From positions 62,001 to 126,000 of the forward strand of contig NZ_FUXG01000005.1 in NCBI RefSeq assembly GCF_900167095.1: a stretch of 64,000 bases of DNA, in the 5' to 3' direction. This DNA is from Oceanospirillum multiglobuliferum. Its GTDB lineage: Bacteria > Pseudomonadota > Gammaproteobacteria > Pseudomonadales > Halomonadaceae. Shown here piece by piece: positions 55,554 through 64,000 of the stretch; position 1 is the stretch's first letter, and every line of letters starts with the position of its first letter. The position numbers and the translations under genes are program-made. Below the pieces are notes generated by a model. The model did no database searches. It saw nothing but the letters and a program-made list of their open reading frames with translations, and was not told where the DNA came from.

Positions 55554-56903
55554 ATGATTAAAATCAAACGCGGCCTTGATCTACCTTTGGCCGGAGCACC
55601 TAAGCAAAGCATCCATGATGCAGCAAGGGTGAGCACGGTCGCTGTGCTTGGACCTGACTATGTAGGTATGAAACCTACAATGGCGGTCAAAGTTGGCGAT
55701 CAGGTCAAAATGGGTCAAGAGCTCTTCAGTGATAAGAAAAACCCAGGTGTGAAATACACTGCTCCTGCCGCAGGTGAGGTCGTTGCTGTAAATCGCGGTG
55801 AACGCCGTGTACTGCAATCGGTTGTCATCAAGATAGCTGCAAAGGAAGAGAAAGTTCAGTTTGCAAAATTTGCTCAAAACCAGCTTTCAGGTTTAAGTCG
55901 TGAGCAAGTGCAAGAGAATCTGGTTGAGTCAGGCTTGTGGACTGCATTACGCACTCGTCCATTTAGCAAGGCACCTGCCGTAGGCTCTGTACCTAACTCA
56001 ATTTTTGTTACCGCAATTGATACTCATCCTCTAGCGGCAGATCCTGCTGTTGTGCTTAAAGGCAAAGATGCTGAGTTCCAAGCAGGCTTAACATTACTGT
56101 CACGTCTAACGGACGGTAAAGTGTTTGTGTGTAAGGCAGCAGGTGCTGCTATTCCTGCACAAAGCTCAGGCTCTGTTGTAGTTGAAGAGTTTGAAGGTGT
56201 TCACCCAGCAGGTTTGGCGGGTACGCACATTCACTTTTTAGATCCAGTAAGCAGCTCGAAAACTGTTTGGTCTATCGGTTATCAGGATGTTGTGGCAATC
56301 GGCCAACTGTTTACAACAGGTGAGTTGAACGCTGAGCGTGTGATTGCAATCGGTGGTCCGGAAGCTAAGTCACCGCGTTTATTGAAAACTCGTCTAGGTG
56401 CTAACTTAGAAGAGATCAGTAAAGGCGAAGTGAGCAACCGTGATCAAGTGCGTTTGATCTCGGGGTCTGTTTTCGGTGGTCGTACTGCTAATGGTGCGCT
56501 GTCGTTCTTAGGCCGTTTTCATAATCAGTTAAGTATCCTACTTGAAGGTACTCAGCGTGATTTTATCGGCTGGTTATCTCCAGGTGCGAACAAGCACTCT
56601 GTATTGAATATTTATCTATCTAAGCTGTTGGGATTGAAGGACTTTGCGCCATCAACTAACACTAACGGTAGTGAGCGTGCAATGGTGCCTGTTGGATCTT
56701 ATGAGCGTGTAATGCCTTTAGATATTCTACCTACCCATTTGTTGCGTAGCTTGATTGTAAGCGACATTGAAACAGCAATGACACTGGGCTGTTTAGAATT
56801 GGACGAAGAAGATTTGGCGCTGTGCACTTATGCATGCCCAGGCAAATACGAATATGGTCCAATTCTACGCAACAATCTCACCATGATTGAGAAGGAGGGT
56901 TGA
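55554..56903 (+). CDS. nqrA: Na+-translocating NADH:quinone reductase subunit A
   Basis: The 449-residue protein begins [20 protein letters not shown], the NqrA signature. [30 protein letters not shown] follows, then a C-terminal [16 protein letters not shown]. It is the cytoplasmic subunit of the Na+-NQR complex. It is the first of eight genes in tight order through nqrM, followed by sthA. Confidence 0.97.
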   Translation: MIKIKRGLDLPLAGAPKQSIHDAARVSTVAVLGPDYVGMKPTMAVKVGDQVKMGQELFSDKKNPGVKYTAPAAGEVVAVNRGERRVLQSVVIKIAAKEEKVQFAKFAQNQLSGLSREQVQENLVESGLWTALRTRPFSKAPAVGSVPNSIFVTAIDTHPLAADPAVVLKGKDAEFQAGLTLLSRLTDGKVFVCKAAGAAIPAQSSGSVVVEEFEGVHPAGLAGTHIHFLDPVSSSKTVWSIGYQDVVAIGQLFTTGELNAERVIAIGGPEAKSPRLLKTRLGANLEEISKGEVSNRDQVRLISGSVFGGRTANGALSFLGRFHNQLSILLEGTQRDFIGWLSPGANKHSVLNIYLSKLLGLKDFAPSTNTNGSERAMVPVGSYERVMPLDILPTHLLRSLIVSDIETAMTLGCLELDEEDLALCTYACPGKYEYGPILRNNLTMIEKEG

Positions 56904-56906
56904 TAG

Positions 56907-58109
56907 ATGGGCATGAGACAATTCCTAGATAATATCGAACCTCACTTCCATAAAGGCGGCAAGTACGAAAGTTGGTACGCCTTATATGAAGCGGTCGATA
57001 CAATCTTTTATTCGCCAGGCTCAACTACCAATAACACGGCACATATCCGTGATGGTGTAGACCTGAAGCGTATGATGATTACTGTTTGGTTCTGTGCTTT
57101 CCCTGCCATGTTCTTTGGTATGTGGAACGCGGGTTACCAAGCAAACCTTGCAATGGATCAGATGGGGCTTGCGGCAGCTGAAGGCTGGCGTGGTGCTTTG
57201 ATTGGTATGTTTGCTGGTTATGATGTGAATAGCATTTGGGACAATATGATCCACGGTGCGATGTACTTCCTACCTATCTATGCGGTGACTTTCATCGTGG
57301 GTGGTTTCTGGGAAGTATTGTTCGCGATGAAGCGTGGTCATGAGGTGAACGAAGGTTTCTTCGTAACTTCTATCCTGTTTGCACTGACACTACCGCCGAC
57401 CATTCCATTATGGCAAGTTGCCCTAGGCATCAGCTTTGGTGTTGTGGTTGCTAAAGAAGTGTTTGGTGGTACTGGTAAAAACTTCCTAAACCCTGCATTA
57501 GCGGGTCGTGCCTTCCTGTACTTTGCTTATCCTGCACAAATTTCAGGTGATGCAGTATGGACAGCGGTTGATGGCTTTACGGGCGCAACTGCACTGGGTG
57601 TTGCCGCTGCTGGTGGTATGGAGCAACTGACCAGCACACTGACTTGGATGGATGCCTTTATTGGTGTGATGCCAGGTTCTGTTGGTGAGACTTCAACTCT
57701 GGCGATTATGATTGGTGGCCTATTCTTACTGGCAACTCGTATCGCTTCTTGGCGTATTGTTCTGGGTGTGCTGATCGGCGTGTTTGCACTAAGTACATTA
57801 CTGAATCTATTGGGCTCTGATACTAATCCGATGTTTGCAATGCCTTGGCATTGGCACTTTGTGATTGGTGGTCTGGCGTTTGGTATGTTCTTTATGGCAA
57901 CCGACCCTGTATCCGCTTCAATGACTAACACAGGTAAAATCTGGTTTGGTATCTTAATCGGTGTGATGACGGTACTGATCCGAGTGATCAACCCTGCGTT
58001 CCCAGAGGGTATTATGCTAGCAATTCTGTTTGCTAACTTATTTGCCCCGTTTATCGACCACTTCGTGGTTCAGGCTAACGTCAAACGGAGAATGATGCGC
58101 AATGTCTAG
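56907..58109 (+). CDS. nqrB: Na+-NQR subunit B
   Basis: This 400-residue inner-membrane protein has about ten helices. The covalent FMN motif in [10 protein letters not shown] has Thr228 as the expected attachment site. It binds riboflavin and is part of the Na+ path and quinone site in the family. It overlaps nqrC by 8 nt. Confidence 0.97.
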   Translation: MGMRQFLDNIEPHFHKGGKYESWYALYEAVDTIFYSPGSTTNNTAHIRDGVDLKRMMITVWFCAFPAMFFGMWNAGYQANLAMDQMGLAAAEGWRGALIGMFAGYDVNSIWDNMIHGAMYFLPIYAVTFIVGGFWEVLFAMKRGHEVNEGFFVTSILFALTLPPTIPLWQVALGISFGVVVAKEVFGGTGKNFLNPALAGRAFLYFAYPAQISGDAVWTAVDGFTGATALGVAAAGGMEQLTSTLTWMDAFIGVMPGSVGETSTLAIMIGGLFLLATRIASWRIVLGVLIGVFALSTLLNLLGSDTNPMFAMPWHWHFVIGGLAFGMFFMATDPVSASMTNTGKIWFGILIGVMTVLIRVINPAFPEGIMLAILFANLFAPFIDHFVVQANVKRRMMRNV

Positions 58110-58881
58110 CAGCAATGATTCTATCAAAAAGACGCTAACGGTAGCTTTGCTACTGTGTATCGTCTGCTCCGTGATTGTGTCCGGCGCAGCCGTAGTCTTC
58201 AAAAAACAACAGCAAGCGAACAAAGATTTGGATCGTAAGACCAATATTCTTGCCGCTGCTGGCCTACTACAACCAGGCAAAAGTGTTGACGAGCTATTTG
58301 CTCAGATTAAACCACGTGTGGTTGATCTGAACTCTGGTGAATACGCCTCTAAGCTAAATGTAAACACTTACGACCAGCTGAAAGCAGCTAAAGATCCGGC
58401 AATGTCAAAAGCACTGTCTAATAGTGAAGATATTGCAGGTATCAAGCGTCGTGAAAACTTTGCGACCGTTTATCTAGTAGAAAAAGACGGCAAACTTGAC
58501 CGTATTATTCTACCCGTTCGCGGCTATGGCTTATGGTCAACTCTGCACGGTTTCTTAGCTTTAGAAGCTGATGCGAATACAGTAATCGGTTTAGGTTTCT
58601 ACCAACATGCTGAGACTCCTGGTCTAGGTGGTGAAGTGGATAACCCTAAATGGAAAGCGCTATGGCCAGGCAAGAAAGTCTACGCTGACGACAGCATGAC
58701 ACCTGCCGTTGAAGTGGTGAAAGGTTCTGTTGATCCTTCAGCTTCTGATGCAGTGTTCAAAGTTGACGGCCTATCTGGTGCAACTTTAACCAGTCGTGGT
58801 GTTAGTCATCTGGTGCAATACTGGATGGGGCAAGAGGGCTTTGGTCCTTATCTGAATAAAATTCGTAAGGAAGGAGTATAA
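58102..58881 (+). CDS. nqrC: Na+-NQR subunit C
   Basis: The 259-residue protein has one N-terminal membrane helix and a periplasmic flavin domain. It contains [13 protein letters not shown], where Thr228 should carry FMN by a phosphoester bond made by Apb[15 protein letters not shown] segment is also typical. Confidence 0.97.
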   Translation: MSSSNDSIKKTLTVALLLCIVCSVIVSGAAVVFKKQQQANKDLDRKTNILAAAGLLQPGKSVDELFAQIKPRVVDLNSGEYASKLNVNTYDQLKAAKDPAMSKALSNSEDIAGIKRRENFATVYLVEKDGKLDRIILPVRGYGLWSTLHGFLALEADANTVIGLGFYQHAETPGLGGEVDNPKWKALWPGKKVYADDSMTPAVEVVKGSVDPSASDAVFKVDGLSGATLTSRGVSHLVQYWMGQEGFGPYLNKIRKEGV

Positions 58882-58883
58882 AA

Positions 58884-59549
58884 ATGGCTGATACTCCAAA
58901 GGGCGTTTTAGTCACGCCAATTTTTGCTAACAACCCTATTGCACTACAGATTCTTGGTATCTGTTCTGCGCTAGCGGTAACGACTAACCTGAACACTGCA
59001 ATGGTGATGGGTATAGCGGTGTCATTGGTAACGGCTTTCTCAAGCATGTTCATCTCGATGATCCGTAACCACATTCCTAGCAGCATCCGTATTATTGTAC
59101 AGATGACGATTATTGCCTCTTTGGTAATCGTTGTGGATCAGTTGCTGAAGGCTTATGCATACGAGACCAGTAAATCGCTCTCGGTATTCGTAGGTTTGAT
59201 CATCACCAACTGTATCGTTATGGGTCGTGCAGAAGCTTATGCTATGAAAAATGGCCCAGTGATGAGCTTCTTAGACGGTATCGGTAACGGTGCAGGCTAT
59301 ACAGTTGTACTGTTATTCGTTGGTTTTGTGCGTGAGCTATTTGGCTCAGGCAGCCTATTTGGCATCCAGTTGCTGGAGAAAATCAACGACGGCGGTTGGT
59401 ATCTACCTAACGGTATGATGCTACTACCACCTTCTGCATTCTTTATTATTGCAGGCTTCATTTGGTTGCTGCGTACGATGCAACCAAAACAAAATGAAGC
59501 GGCAGACTTCAAGATTGCACCTAATACCCAAGCTAAGGAGGCAGTATAA
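58884..59549 (+). CDS. nqrD: Na+-NQR subunit D
   Basis: The 221-residue membrane protein has six helices, with [45 protein letters not shown] and DGIGNGAGY. Together with NqrE it holds an iron centre within the membrane in the known complex. Its stop overlaps the nqrE start by 1 nt. Confidence 0.97.
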   Translation: MADTPKGVLVTPIFANNPIALQILGICSALAVTTNLNTAMVMGIAVSLVTAFSSMFISMIRNHIPSSIRIIVQMTIIASLVIVVDQLLKAYAYETSKSLSVFVGLIITNCIVMGRAEAYAMKNGPVMSFLDGIGNGAGYTVVLLFVGFVRELFGSGSLFGIQLLEKINDGGWYLPNGMMLLPPSAFFIIAGFIWLLRTMQPKQNEAADFKIAPNTQAKEAV

Positions 59550-60169
59550 TGTTTGAGTATTATCTAAGCCTTTTTGTTAAAGCGGTGTTCGTTGAGAACA
59601 TGGCTTTGGCATTCTTCTTGGGCATGTGTACCTTCCTTGCAGTTTCGAAAAAAGTTGAAGCAGCACTGGGTCTGGGTATCGCGGTTGTTGTTGTTCAGGT
59701 GATCACGGTTCCAGTGAATAACCTGATTTTCCACTACCTGCTACGTGAAGGCGCACTGACTTGGACTGGAATGGAAGGTGCTGAGTCAATCGACTTGAGC
59801 TTCCTAGGTTACTTGAGCTATATCGGCGTAATTGCGGCGATGGTTCAGATCATGGAAATGTTCCTTGATAAGTACGTGCCAGCTCTATACAACGCGCTAG
59901 GCGTATTCTTACCACTGATTACAGTAAACTGCGCGATTTTAGGTGCGTCGCTGTTCATGGTAGAGCGTGACTATACCTTTGGTGAGTCTGTTGTATACGG
60001 TACAGGCGCTGGTGTGGGTTGGGCGTTAGCGATTGTTGCGCTAGCGGGTATCCGTGAAAAACTGAAGTACAGTGATGTTCCTGCAGGCTTACAAGGTTTA
60101 GGTATTACCTTCGTAACTGTAGGTTTGATGTCTTTAGGCTTTATGTCTTTCTCAGGCGTTCAGCTGTAA
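59549..60169 (+). CDS. nqrE: Na+-NQR subunit E
   Basis: This 206-residue membrane protein has six helices and segments such as [28 protein letters not shown] and [17 protein letters not shown]. The conserved cysteines in the two half-helices match the intramembrane Fe site shared with NqrD. Confidence 0.97.
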   Translation: MFEYYLSLFVKAVFVENMALAFFLGMCTFLAVSKKVEAALGLGIAVVVVQVITVPVNNLIFHYLLREGALTWTGMEGAESIDLSFLGYLSYIGVIAAMVQIMEMFLDKYVPALYNALGVFLPLITVNCAILGASLFMVERDYTFGESVVYGTGAGVGWALAIVALAGIREKLKYSDVPAGLQGLGITFVTVGLMSLGFMSFSGVQL

Positions 60170-60205
60170 TCAGTTTACGGAATTTAGGACAAAAAGGTTC
60201 AGAAC

Positions 60206-61435
60206 ATGGTTGATTCACAACTTATTGTGCTGGGCGTAGTCATGTTCACCGTAGTGGTAATCTCACTCGTTATGGTGATTCTGGCCGCACGCAGCAAGCT
60301 GGTTAGCAGTGGCGATGTCACTGTAACCATCAACGGTGAACATAAAATCACTACGGCAGCAGGCGACAAATTGCTGCAAACTCTAGCAGGTAAAGGCATC
60401 TTCCTTTCCTCTGCTTGTGGTGGCGGTGGTTCATGCGCACAGTGTAAATGTAAAGTGCTTGAGGGTGGCGGTTCTATTCTGCCAACTGAGCAGTCTCACT
60501 TCACAATGGGTGAGCAAAAAGAAGGCTGGCGTCTGTCTTGCCAAGTCCCTGTTAAGCAGGACATGGTCGTAGAAGTTGACGAAGAAGTGTTCGGTGTACA
60601 GAAGTGGGAATGTACGGTTGAGTCTAACCCGAACGTTGCCACCTTTATTAAAGAGCTGACACTGCGTCTGCCTGAAGGTGAAAACGTGAACTTCCGCGCA
60701 GGTGGTTATGTTCAGTTGGAAGCTCCGGCGCACACGGTTCACTATAAAGACTTTGATATTGATAAAGAATATCACCCAGATTGGGATAAGTTTAACATTT
60801 GGAAGTACGTGTCTAAGGTTGAAGAACCTGTGATCCGTGCTTACTCAATGGCAAACTATCCTGAAGAGGAAGGTATTGTTAAGTTCAATATCCGTATCGC
60901 TTCGCCACCACCGGGTCGTGATGAGTTGCCACCAGGTCAAATGTCATCTTATGTGTTTAGCCTGAAACCAGGCGATAAGATCACAGTATACGGACCATTT
61001 GGTGAGTTCTTCGCTCGTGACACTGACAACGAAATGGTGTTCATTGGTGGTGGTGCAGGTATGGCGCCAATGCGCTCTCACATCTTCGATCAGCTGAAGC
61101 GTTTGAAGTCAACGCGTAAGATCTCTTTCTGGTACGGTGCACGTTCTATGCGTGAAGCGTTCTATGTAGAAGAGTTCGATAAACTGCAAGAAGAGAATCC
61201 AAACTTCAAGTGGCATCTGGCACTGTCGGACCCGCTGCCGGAAGACAACTGGACTGGTTACACAGGTTTCATTCACAACGTACTGTACGAGAACTATCTG
61301 CGTGATCACGAAGCACCAGAAGATTGTGAATACTACATGTGTGGCCCACCTATGATGAACGCAGCAGTGATTCAGATGCTGCTGAACTTGGGTGTTGAGC
61401 GTGAAAACATCCTATTGGATGACTTCGGTGGTTAA
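60206..61435 (+). CDS. nqrF: Na+-NQR subunit F (NADH dehydrogenase subunit)
   Basis: The 409-residue protein has an N-terminal membrane helix and a 2Fe-2S ferredoxin domain ([14 protein letters not shown] plus a later Cys). An FAD domain (RAYSMAN) and an NADH domain ([22 protein letters not shown]) follow. It takes electrons from NADH at the cytoplasmic face. Confidence 0.97.
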   Translation: MVDSQLIVLGVVMFTVVVISLVMVILAARSKLVSSGDVTVTINGEHKITTAAGDKLLQTLAGKGIFLSSACGGGGSCAQCKCKVLEGGGSILPTEQSHFTMGEQKEGWRLSCQVPVKQDMVVEVDEEVFGVQKWECTVESNPNVATFIKELTLRLPEGENVNFRAGGYVQLEAPAHTVHYKDFDIDKEYHPDWDKFNIWKYVSKVEEPVIRAYSMANYPEEEGIVKFNIRIASPPPGRDELPPGQMSSYVFSLKPGDKITVYGPFGEFFARDTDNEMVFIGGGAGMAPMRSHIFDQLKRLKSTRKISFWYGARSMREAFYVEEFDKLQEENPNFKWHLALSDPLPEDNWTGYTGFIHNVLYENYLRDHEAPEDCEYYMCGPPMMNAAVIQMLLNLGVERENILLDDFGG

Positions 61436-61438
61436 TGA

Positions 61439-62503
61439 ATGACATACGTGCAATCTGTTGTTTCGGCACTGATTTTACGTAGCATGGGAGGGCTGGCTCT
61501 AATTGGGCTGGCCCTTCTTGCTGGTTGCAAGCCTGCTCCAGTGCAGCAGCAATTTACCGGCTCAATTATGGGGACGAGTTATCACGTCTCTGTGATTATG
61601 CCGTCTGATGACTCCGCTGAACGCGATAAAATAGCGCAAGGTATTCATCAAACCCTAGTTGATATTGACTTGAAAATGTCGACATACAAACCCGAATCAG
61701 AGCTTTCTCGATTTAATCGTGCACAGCCTGATGAATGGTTTGCCGTTTCAGATAAAACCGCACAAGTTGTGCGCGAAGCATTATCGATTTCTCAGCTCAG
61801 TGGTGGTGCCTTTGATGTCACCGTTGGGCCTCTTGTGAACTTGTGGGGATTTGGCCCCGATCACAGACCCAGTCGAACCCCTAGCGAAGCAATGCTAGCT
61901 GAAGCATTCCAGCGTGTGGGCTATCAGGCCGTGCAAGCTCGGCTCGCAGACCCTCTTCAAACCCCTGAAACCGCACTGTTGAAATCTAAAGCGGTTTATA
62001 TTGACCTTTCAGCCATTGCAAAAGGTTATGCCGTTGATCAAGTGGCGGATTATTTGACCGCGCAGCAACTTAATCAATTCATGGTAGAAGTGGGCGGGGA
62101 AATTCGCGTAAAAGGCTTAAAGCCAGATGGAAAACCTTGGCGTATTGCCATAGAGAAGCCGATCTCAGATGGGCAGGTAGTACAAAGTGTCATTGGCGTG
62201 ACTGATATTAGTATCGCCACCTCTGGCAGCTATCGCAACTATTTCGAGTTTGAAGGGCAGCGCTATTCTCATACCATAGACCCTAAAACAGGTCGGCCAA
62301 TTACTCATAAGCTGGCTTCGGTTACAGTGTTGCATCCAAACAGCTCAACGGCAGACGCTTTGGCAACGACTTTGATGGTATTAGGGCCAGAAGCAGGTTT
62401 TAATTTTGCACAACAACACCAATTAGCGGTCTATATGTTGGTAAAATCAGACAGAGGTTTTGATGAATTGCAAACCTCAGAATTTAAAGCATTAGTACGA
62501 TAA
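61439..62503 (+). CDS. apbE: FAD:protein FMN transferase ApbE
   Basis: The 354-residue lipoprotein has a lipobox (LLAGC). The ApbE motifs are GSIMGTSYHVSV, SGGAFDVTVGPLVNLWGFG, YIDLSAIAKGYAVDQVADYL, VEVGGEIRVKG and YSHTIDPKTGRP. It attaches FMN to threonines of NqrB and NqrC in the periplasm. Its start lies 3 nt after nqrF, directly matching its job. Confidence 0.97.
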   Translation: MTYVQSVVSALILRSMGGLALIGLALLAGCKPAPVQQQFTGSIMGTSYHVSVIMPSDDSAERDKIAQGIHQTLVDIDLKMSTYKPESELSRFNRAQPDEWFAVSDKTAQVVREALSISQLSGGAFDVTVGPLVNLWGFGPDHRPSRTPSEAMLAEAFQRVGYQAVQARLADPLQTPETALLKSKAVYIDLSAIAKGYAVDQVADYLTAQQLNQFMVEVGGEIRVKGLKPDGKPWRIAIEKPISDGQVVQSVIGVTDISIATSGSYRNYFEFEGQRYSHTIDPKTGRPITHKLASVTVLHPNSSTADALATTLMVLGPEAGFNFAQQHQLAVYMLVKSDRGFDELQTSEFKALVR

Positions 62504-62520
62504 TCTTAGAGGACTCTCCC

Positions 62521-62781
62521 ATGACAACACTTATTTTAGCCTTTGCTCTTATTGCCTTGATTATCACTGGCATGGCGGTTGGTGTTTTGTTTGGTCGCAA
62601 GCCGATAGCGGGTTCTTGTGGTGGCATGAGTGCCATCGGCATGATTTCTGATTGCGATATCTGTGGCGGCAACAAAGACATTTGCGACACAGAACAAGAG
62701 AAAAAAACGGCAAAACTGGCCAAAACAAATGGCGCTGACCTCGCTTATGATGCAATGCAGAATGCGAAATCGAGCAAATAA
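62521..62781 (+). CDS. nqrM: Na+-NQR maturation protein NqrM
   Basis: The 86-residue protein has one N-terminal membrane helix and four cysteines in GSCGGMSAIGMISDCDICGGNKDICD, as in NqrM (DUF539). It is thought to deliver iron to the NqrD-NqrE site. It sits 17 nt after apbE, its usual position. Confidence 0.95.
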   Translation: MTTLILAFALIALIITGMAVGVLFGRKPIAGSCGGMSAIGMISDCDICGGNKDICDTEQEKKTAKLAKTNGADLAYDAMQNAKSSK

Positions 62782-62965
62782 GCTCAAAATAGCGCTGCAA
62801 GTATTGGCAAACCCAAGTAGAACGTGAATAAAAAATATAGATAACAATAACGTACGCTGCGAAAGCATAATTGATGACAATGACCAATCAGTCCACATTG
62901 TAGGCACAGATGGGGATCAGGCATAGTCAGTCTGGCGACGACAGTTAGGGAGTTATTTGGCGACA

Positions 62966-64000
62966 ATGGCTGTTTATAATTACGATGTAGTAGTGATAGG
63001 TACAGGGCCTGCGGGTGAAGGCGCGGCAATGAACGCAGCAAAACACGGCAAACGTGTGGCGGTTGTTGAGATGCAAAGCTCTGTTGGTGGAAACTGTACA
63101 CACAAAGGAACCATTCCTTCAAAAGCATTGCGTCACGCGGTTAAGCAGATTATTCAGTTCAATACGAACCGTATGTTCCGCGACATTGGCGAGCCGCGCT
63201 GGTTCTCATTTCCCAAAGTCCTTGAGCGTTCTCAGCGTGTGATTGAGCGTCAGGTGCAGTTGCGTACCAACTTTTATGCTCGCAACCGCATTGATGTCTA
63301 TTTTGGCAAGGCACGTTTCTTAGACTCTCATACGATTATTGTGCGAGACCCTCATAACGGCTCTGAAGAGCTGCGCGCACAGAAAATTGTGATCGCTTCT
63401 GGCTCTCGCCCTTATCTACCGAAAGATATTAACTTCCGTCATCCACGGATCTATTGCAGTGATACGGTGCTCACACTTGGCCATACACCTCGTCGCCTGA
63501 TCATTTATGGTGCTGGTGTTATTGGCTGTGAGTATGCCTCTATATTCAGTGGATTAGGCGTTAAGGTTGATCTAATTGACAACCGAGATCGTTTACTGTC
63601 ATTCCTTGATGATGAAATCTCTGATGCTCTAAGCTACCACCTGCGTAACAACGGTGTACTGATTCGTCATAATGAAGAGTATGCCAAGGTTGAGGCGGAT
63701 GAGCAGGGTGTGACGATGCACCTTAAGTCAGGTAAAAAACTACGTGCCGATGCCTTCCTATGGTGTAACGGACGTACTGGCAACACGGATGACATTGGTT
63801 TGGATTTGGTTGGTTTAGAAGCTAACAGCCGTGGTCAATTAGAAGTTGATGAGCACTACCGTACATCAGTGGAACATATCTACGCCGTTGGTGATGTGAT
63901 CGGCTGGCCTGCTTTGGCAAGTGCAGCTTACGACCAAGGTCGCTCAGCAGCAGCGGATATCTTAGACGATGAAGAGTTCCGATTTGTCAATGAGGTACCT
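62966..64000 (+). CDS. sthA: Soluble pyridine nucleotide transhydrogenase (C-terminus cut by window edge)
   Basis: Translation from ATG 62966 gives 345 codons open to the right edge. The N-terminal FAD motif is [21 protein letters not shown]. The region where disulfide reductases carry two redox cysteines reads [15 protein letters not shown], with only one Cys, as in SthA. An NAD(P) motif ([18 protein letters not shown]) and a second FAD motif (IYAVGDVIG) follow. It interconverts NADPH and NADH in the cytosol. Placement after nqr fits control of NADH supply. Confidence 0.94.
   Translation, partial: MAVYNYDVVVIGTGPAGEGAAMNAAKHGKRVAVVEMQSSVGGNCTHKGTIPSKALRHAVKQIIQFNTNRMFRDIGEPRWFSFPKVLERSQRVIERQVQLRTNFYARNRIDVYFGKARFLDSHTIIVRDPHNGSEELRAQKIVIASGSRPYLPKDINFRHPRIYCSDTVLTLGHTPRRLIIYGAGVIGCEYASIFSGLGVKVDLIDNRDRLLSFLDDEISDALSYHLRNNGVLIRHNEEYAKVEADEQGVTMHLKSGKKLRADAFLWCNGRTGNTDDIGLDLVGLEANSRGQLEVDEHYRTSVEHIYAVGDVIGWPALASAAYDQGRSAAADILDDEEFRFVNEVP

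Noticed and set aside
62782-62965. Extra small gene or RNA between nqrM and sthA
   Set aside because: No start with a ribosome-binding site, no stable hairpin and no clear promoter could be supported.

Overview
The window reads as chromosomal DNA of a marine-type gammaproteobacterium. The likely group is Oceanospirillales or a close relative of Pseudomonas. Evidence is the block csiV-mfd / long GAPDH / nqrABCDEF-apbE-nqrM-sthA, the comEC-exbB-exbD-msbA-lpxK-trm112-kdsB lipid A/KDO block, and housekeeping genes such as yajQ, zur, ampG, tcdA, truC, apt and ppnN. Species assignment is inference. No rRNA, tRNA, insertion sequence, prophage or CRISPR array was recognised.

Layout. 1-8.1 kb: panE (cut by the left edge), yajQ, an ampG-zur operon, a periplasmic DUF4139 protein, and a sulP-truC-tcdA operon. 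8.4-12.3 kb: a chemoreceptor with a c-type heme motif, a GNAT enzyme, an RluA-family pseudouridine synthase and an orphan CitB/DcuR-like response regulator. 12.6-17 kb: an NCS2 purine permease behind a structured leader, apt, and an OsmC-YcaO fusion protein. 17.0-17.7 kb: a compact type III toxin-antitoxin module on the minus strand. 17.9-26.4 kb: a Sel1 protein, a GNAT enzyme and the lipid A/KDO block. 26.4-30.6 kb: DUF2062, a PAS histidine kinase, an EamA exporter and PhnA. 30.6-36 kb: a TetR-controlled RND permease / LolA-like / outer-membrane barrel operon. 36-41.4 kb: a 7-TM orphan protein, chrA, ycgN-ycgL and cbiB-cobD (cobalamin). 41.4-49.8 kb: a large hybrid kinase, a small basic membrane protein, ppnN, yfcL, an NCS2-like permease and csiV. 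49.9-64 kb: mfd, GAPDH, the complete Na+-NQR operon with its maturation genes, and sthA (cut by the right edge).

The most notable system is the type III toxin-antitoxin locus (17042-17729). On the minus strand a sigma70-like promoter leads into two identical 60-nt tandem repeats (candidate antitoxin RNA), then a strong intrinsic terminator, then a ribosome-binding site and a 156-residue protein resembling TenpN/ToxN endoribonucleases. A second self-contained circuit is the TetR gene at 30703. Identical 13-bp palindromes lie twice in its own promoter and once in front of the downstream export operon. Other points worth a second look are the hairpin-rich leader before the purine permease, a possible structured RNA before cbiB, the heme-motif chemoreceptor, and a 7-TM protein that looks like a sensor domain without its output domain.
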